Source: Bidens hawaiensis (taxonomy: Eukaryota > Streptophyta > Magnoliopsida > Asterales > Asteraceae). From it: a stretch of DNA of 64,000 nt. The stretch is taken from NCBI GenBank assembly GCA_021521415.1, contig JAIQDT010002053.1, forward strand, positions 352,367-416,366, read 5' to 3'. Position 1 is the stretch's first letter; each line of letters opens with the position of its first letter. The translations under genes and the position numbers were made by a program. The notes under the pieces were generated by a model. That model searched no databases and was not told where the DNA came from. It was given only the letters and a program-made list of their open reading frames with translations. Below, piece after piece: positions 61,256-64,000 of the stretch.

Positions 61256-61421
61256 AATATTAAGAAAAATAGTAAGTGTATAACGAATACATTATGATAT
61301 TTTAATAAGAACTTTATTTAATTGAAAAACAAACAGTACATGAAGGGAACTACATAATTAAAGATAATGAGAAACGCACTTAATTATTGCATATAATTAT
61401 TGTCGTCAAGCAAAATTTGTT

Positions 61422-62459
61422 TCAGAGTTCCACATTAAAGTCTGCAATGCTCAGCTCAGCATTGATATCATCAAAGTTATCAACATTGTTCATTTCTTTC
61501 TCTTTTCCTTTGAGAAAGGCTTGGTATAGTTCACACAGATGTGGAGCTGTGCGACAAGCCTTTGACCAGTGGTTTGTACTTCCACATCTAAAACATGAAG
61601 TGACATTGTTTTCGGATCTACCAGCTTTATTCCATTTACCGTGTTGGTTGGAATTGTTATTTTGCGGGACATGGTAATTATTGGCTCTCTAGCTACGAGC
61701 ACGGCCACGACCACGACTGTAAGAATTAGTGTTCCATTTAAATTAATGGTTACGACCATTAAAATGCTTTTTGTCAAAATGACCACGGCCACGTCCACGA
61801 CCTCATTCACGACCTTGTTCCCATTTATGGCCAGAATTTTATGAGAATTTTTGTGAGCAAAATTTTCTTCTGGTATTGCTAATGAACCCGTGGGAAGAGA
61901 TTGATAATTTTTCATCAATAATTCATTATTTTTTTTTGCTACAAGGAGTAATGCATTTAGATTAGAGTATCTTCTAAAATTCTGCAATCGATAATGTGTT
62001 TGCAAGTTTATATTTGATGCATAAAATGTGAAGAAAGTTTTCTCCAGCATATCTCCCTCAGTAACAGTTTGCCCACAAAATCGGAGCGTTGAGCATATTC
62101 TGAACAAAGAAGAGGTATACTCATTTACTTTTTTGAAATCTTGGAACTTGAGATTGTTCCATTCATCTCTAGCAGTGGGAAGTAGAATTCCCTTTGATGA
62201 TTAAACTGCTTTTTAAATCTTCCCACAAAATGTATGGATCCTCACAATTTGAATACTCAAATTGTAACATCTCGTCAATGTGTTTGTGGAGGAAGACATC
62301 GGCTTTTGCCTTGTCTTGATCCTCGCAATTATTTCCCTCTGTTATCGTATTCAAAACACCTATTGATTTGAGATGTTGTTTAACATGTGCCGTCCACGAC
62401 ATATAATTATCTCCGGTGATATTAAGAGCCGAAAATTCAAGTTTTGCGATGTTTGCCAT
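61422..62459 (-). pseudogene. Element D gag
   Basis: Start at 62457-62459 (ANIAKLEFSALNITGDNYMS). Continues with a W..HVKQHLKSIGVL segment, a frame change near 62170, then FRICSTLRFCGQTVTEGDML and a basic Gly/Arg-rich stretch. A CCHC zinc knuckle CFRCGSTNHWSKAC is encoded at about 61548-61590. The reading ends with a stop at 61422-61424. Confidence 0.85.
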
Positions 62460-63194
62460 TTTATTACTAAACACAAATAAGATAAATGTTAGGATTACAT
62501 ACTTATTAAAATTGAAAGAAAATACAAAGGTAGAGCTATAAATAGATAAAGAAAAAAGAAAAGATTAAACTCTCTAGGTGGGAGATTACAAATCATGAAT
62601 AATAAGATTATTAGCATTATGGTAGTTAACATTAAAACTGGATGAATCATATTTACAAATATTATCTTGAGTATTCTCGAGAAGAAAAATTTTGTATTTG
62701 TGAAATATTTGAGATTGATAATTGGTTATTTATAGTTGAAAATTTATAACCGTTTTACAATGGTTATATTACCGTTTTATAAAAGTAATATTACCATTTG
62801 TATGTGTGTGTGTGTGTATGTGTATATAATATTACTTATTTTAAAGTAAGATAATAAATAAGATATTAGATAAAGTTTATTTCATAAAATATATAATTAT
62901 ATGCTATAATTATATGTACAATAATAAGAATAGAACTGTTAGTGTAAATAAATTTAACTTCTAAATAAAATATTAGTGTGCATATATAAATAAAAGTTAG
63001 GATAGTTATCAAATTTTAATAACAATGTTTATACACATTATTGCTATTACTTAGTATATGTATATGCATATATATATATATATATATATATATCCAATGT
63101 ACATAATTAAAGAAGTGTTTATGATTCTTTATGTGGATACCTTTGTGCCTGTTACCTTTCTTGATTAGGATATAAGCGGCTCGTGCTGATAACG

Positions 63195-63430
63195 TGTTAT
63201 AATATTAGCCCTAATTATAACAAGATTATTGGAGTAATATATTAACTTGAAGATAACATAATAAAGAAAGGTGAGCATATAAGTTTTTTGGATACAAATC
63301 TTCATTATACACACATGGTATTTATAATACCAAAACAACTGTTTATAGATACAGTTGGAGGGACAAGATTGCATAATTGGTTTGACAAAATGTAAAAGGT
63401 AACATCCAAAATCGTCGGTGGTTTACAACA
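63195..63430 (-). repeat. Element D 5' LTR
   Basis: Pairs with 57371-57606. A TATA-type region and (AT)n run (about 63066-63093) lie in the leader outside it. Confidence 0.9.
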
Positions 63431-63435
63431 AGTAT

Positions 63436-63880
63436 GATATTATTATTATTCTCTATCTAACCTAAAAAACTCGGAACCCTCGGCGCTCTCCTAGGGTTTC
63501 TAACAACATCGATCTGCTATTGACTTTCATACCACATATATCTTCATCAATTTGTTACAATACGACCGAGATTACCTGTTAGAAACCACAATCGGCTTCT
63601 AGACAGCCCTCTCTTCATTCGATCTGCATCAGTCTTTCGAATTAACAGGTAATATCGATTCTTATCTTCGAATTGATTCAAAATATATTGTCTTTTTAAT
63701 ATATTAAAACGAGTAACTGTTTAAATATTGTATCTTTTAATCGCCTAGGGTTTTATAAATATGTAACGAGTTTCTAATGATTGATTTTTAGTACTTAACC
63801 GATTAGGATTTGTACATACTGATTTTTGAAACGAGTAATCAGTTGGGTATCTTGTGTTATGAGATGATATTTGTGTGTTT
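63436..63880. other. Host DNA, possible non-coding first exon
   Basis: An AACCCTAG-type pyrimidine/purine-mixed stretch (63470-63650) is followed by AACAG/GTAATA, which could be a splice donor at about 63650. This looks like the 5' UTR of a gene that would run beyond the window, but nothing coding supports it. Confidence 0.25.
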
Positions 63881-63885
63881 TGACC

Positions 63886-64000
63886 CTAAAGGGAAAATTT
63901 TATAGGGTCGCAGTTAGACCTGCAATGCTATATGGAACAGATTGTTGGGCCATCAAGAAGGCACAGGTGCGGAAGATGGAGGTAGCAGAAATGAGAATGC
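63886..64000 (+). pseudogene. LINE-type reverse transcriptase fragment (cut by window edge)
   Basis: The open frame begins LKGKFYRVAVRPAMLYGTDC and goes on with WAIKKAQVRKMEVAEMRM. This matches the C-terminal part of non-LTR (LINE) reverse-transcriptase polyproteins, where KFYR..RPAMLYG..CW and VAEMRML are the usual words. A stop-free frame starts only here, so it is a 5'-truncated piece. It continues past the end of the window. Confidence 0.8.

Larger units (their letters stand above)
57371..63430 (-). mobile_element. Element D: Ty1/copia LTR retrotransposon
   Basis: 6.06 kb on the minus strand. LTRs of 236 bp at 57371-57606 and 63195-63430, with AGTAT on both sides (57366-57370 and 63431-63435). 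Polypurine tract ATCCAAGGGGGAG (minus strand, 57608-57622) next to the 3' LTR. TTATCAGCACGAGC at about 63180-63194 (minus) next to the 5' LTR is a primer-site type I recall in plant copia elements. Gene order gag, protease, integrase, reverse transcriptase, RNase H is that of copia. Stops and frameshifts make it non-autonomous. Confidence 0.92.

Noticed and set aside
1..64000. CRISPR arrays, bacterial operons, tRNA or rRNA genes
   Set aside because: The window is plant nuclear DNA; I saw no spaced repeat array and recognised no tRNA or rRNA sequence apart from retroelement primer sites.

Overview
This is a plant nuclear window: introns with GT..AG borders, plant-type LTR retrotransposons, plant DNA transposons and a plant cellulose synthase gene. 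A eudicot is clear. Asteraceae is my inference, from the style of the conserved orphan gene near the left edge and of the retroelements; it was not tested. The only intact host gene I see is a 14-exon CESA1-type cellulose synthase at 11368-17157 (+). Its exons join to exactly 1079 codons plus a stop, and the RING zinc finger and all four catalytic signatures are present. Almost everything else is transposable-element sequence, much of it nested.

Left of the gene (1-11.3 kb): a cluster of small hairpins (302-497), a decayed orphan gene on the minus strand (642-2345), two copies of an unnamed TGTGACTAAA-rich repeat block (about 2395-3150 and 4370-5239, resuming 6383-6593), and a copia-type LTR remnant (3330-3653). 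A Mutator-like element with TIRs of almost 300 bp (5250-6382, 9-10 bp target duplication) sits inside the second block. A 2.1 kb gypsy LTR (6594-8687) follows, and remnants of a gypsy polyprotein end (10050-11090) finish only about 300 bp before the cellulose synthase start codon.

Right of the gene (17.2-49.5 kb) lie three LTR elements. Element A (about 17567-31476, +) is a Tat-lineage Ty3/gypsy with a second RNase H. Between pol and the 3' LTR it carries two tandem antisense genes, each with its own TATA box and a short intron at the same place. Element A is flanked by a 280 bp direct repeat of the cellulose synthase 3' flank, far longer than a normal target duplication. Element B (31579-42365, -) is an Athila-type gypsy inserted into the right copy of that repeat (TSD AAGAG). 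Element C (42607-49510, +) is a short-LTR chromovirus, itself interrupted by a CACTA transposon remnant (44378-46101, TSD GTG) that holds a Ulp1-protease gene whose catalytic Cys is replaced by Tyr.

Far right (49.5-64 kb): a 2.48 kb solo LTR (50159-52636, TSD GGTTA) whose right junction with host DNA was later tandemly triplicated (52285-54653), AT-rich DNA without genes, a complete but mutated Ty1/copia element D (57371-63430, -, TSD AGTAT), and the beginning of a LINE reverse-transcriptase fragment at the edge.

The retroelement proteins carry in-frame stops and frameshifts, so none looks able to move by itself. Several stops look like C-to-T or G-to-A changes, as expected for methylated, silenced DNA. 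The most unusual structures are the duplicated antisense gene in element A, the long duplication around element A, and the LTR/host junction triplication.
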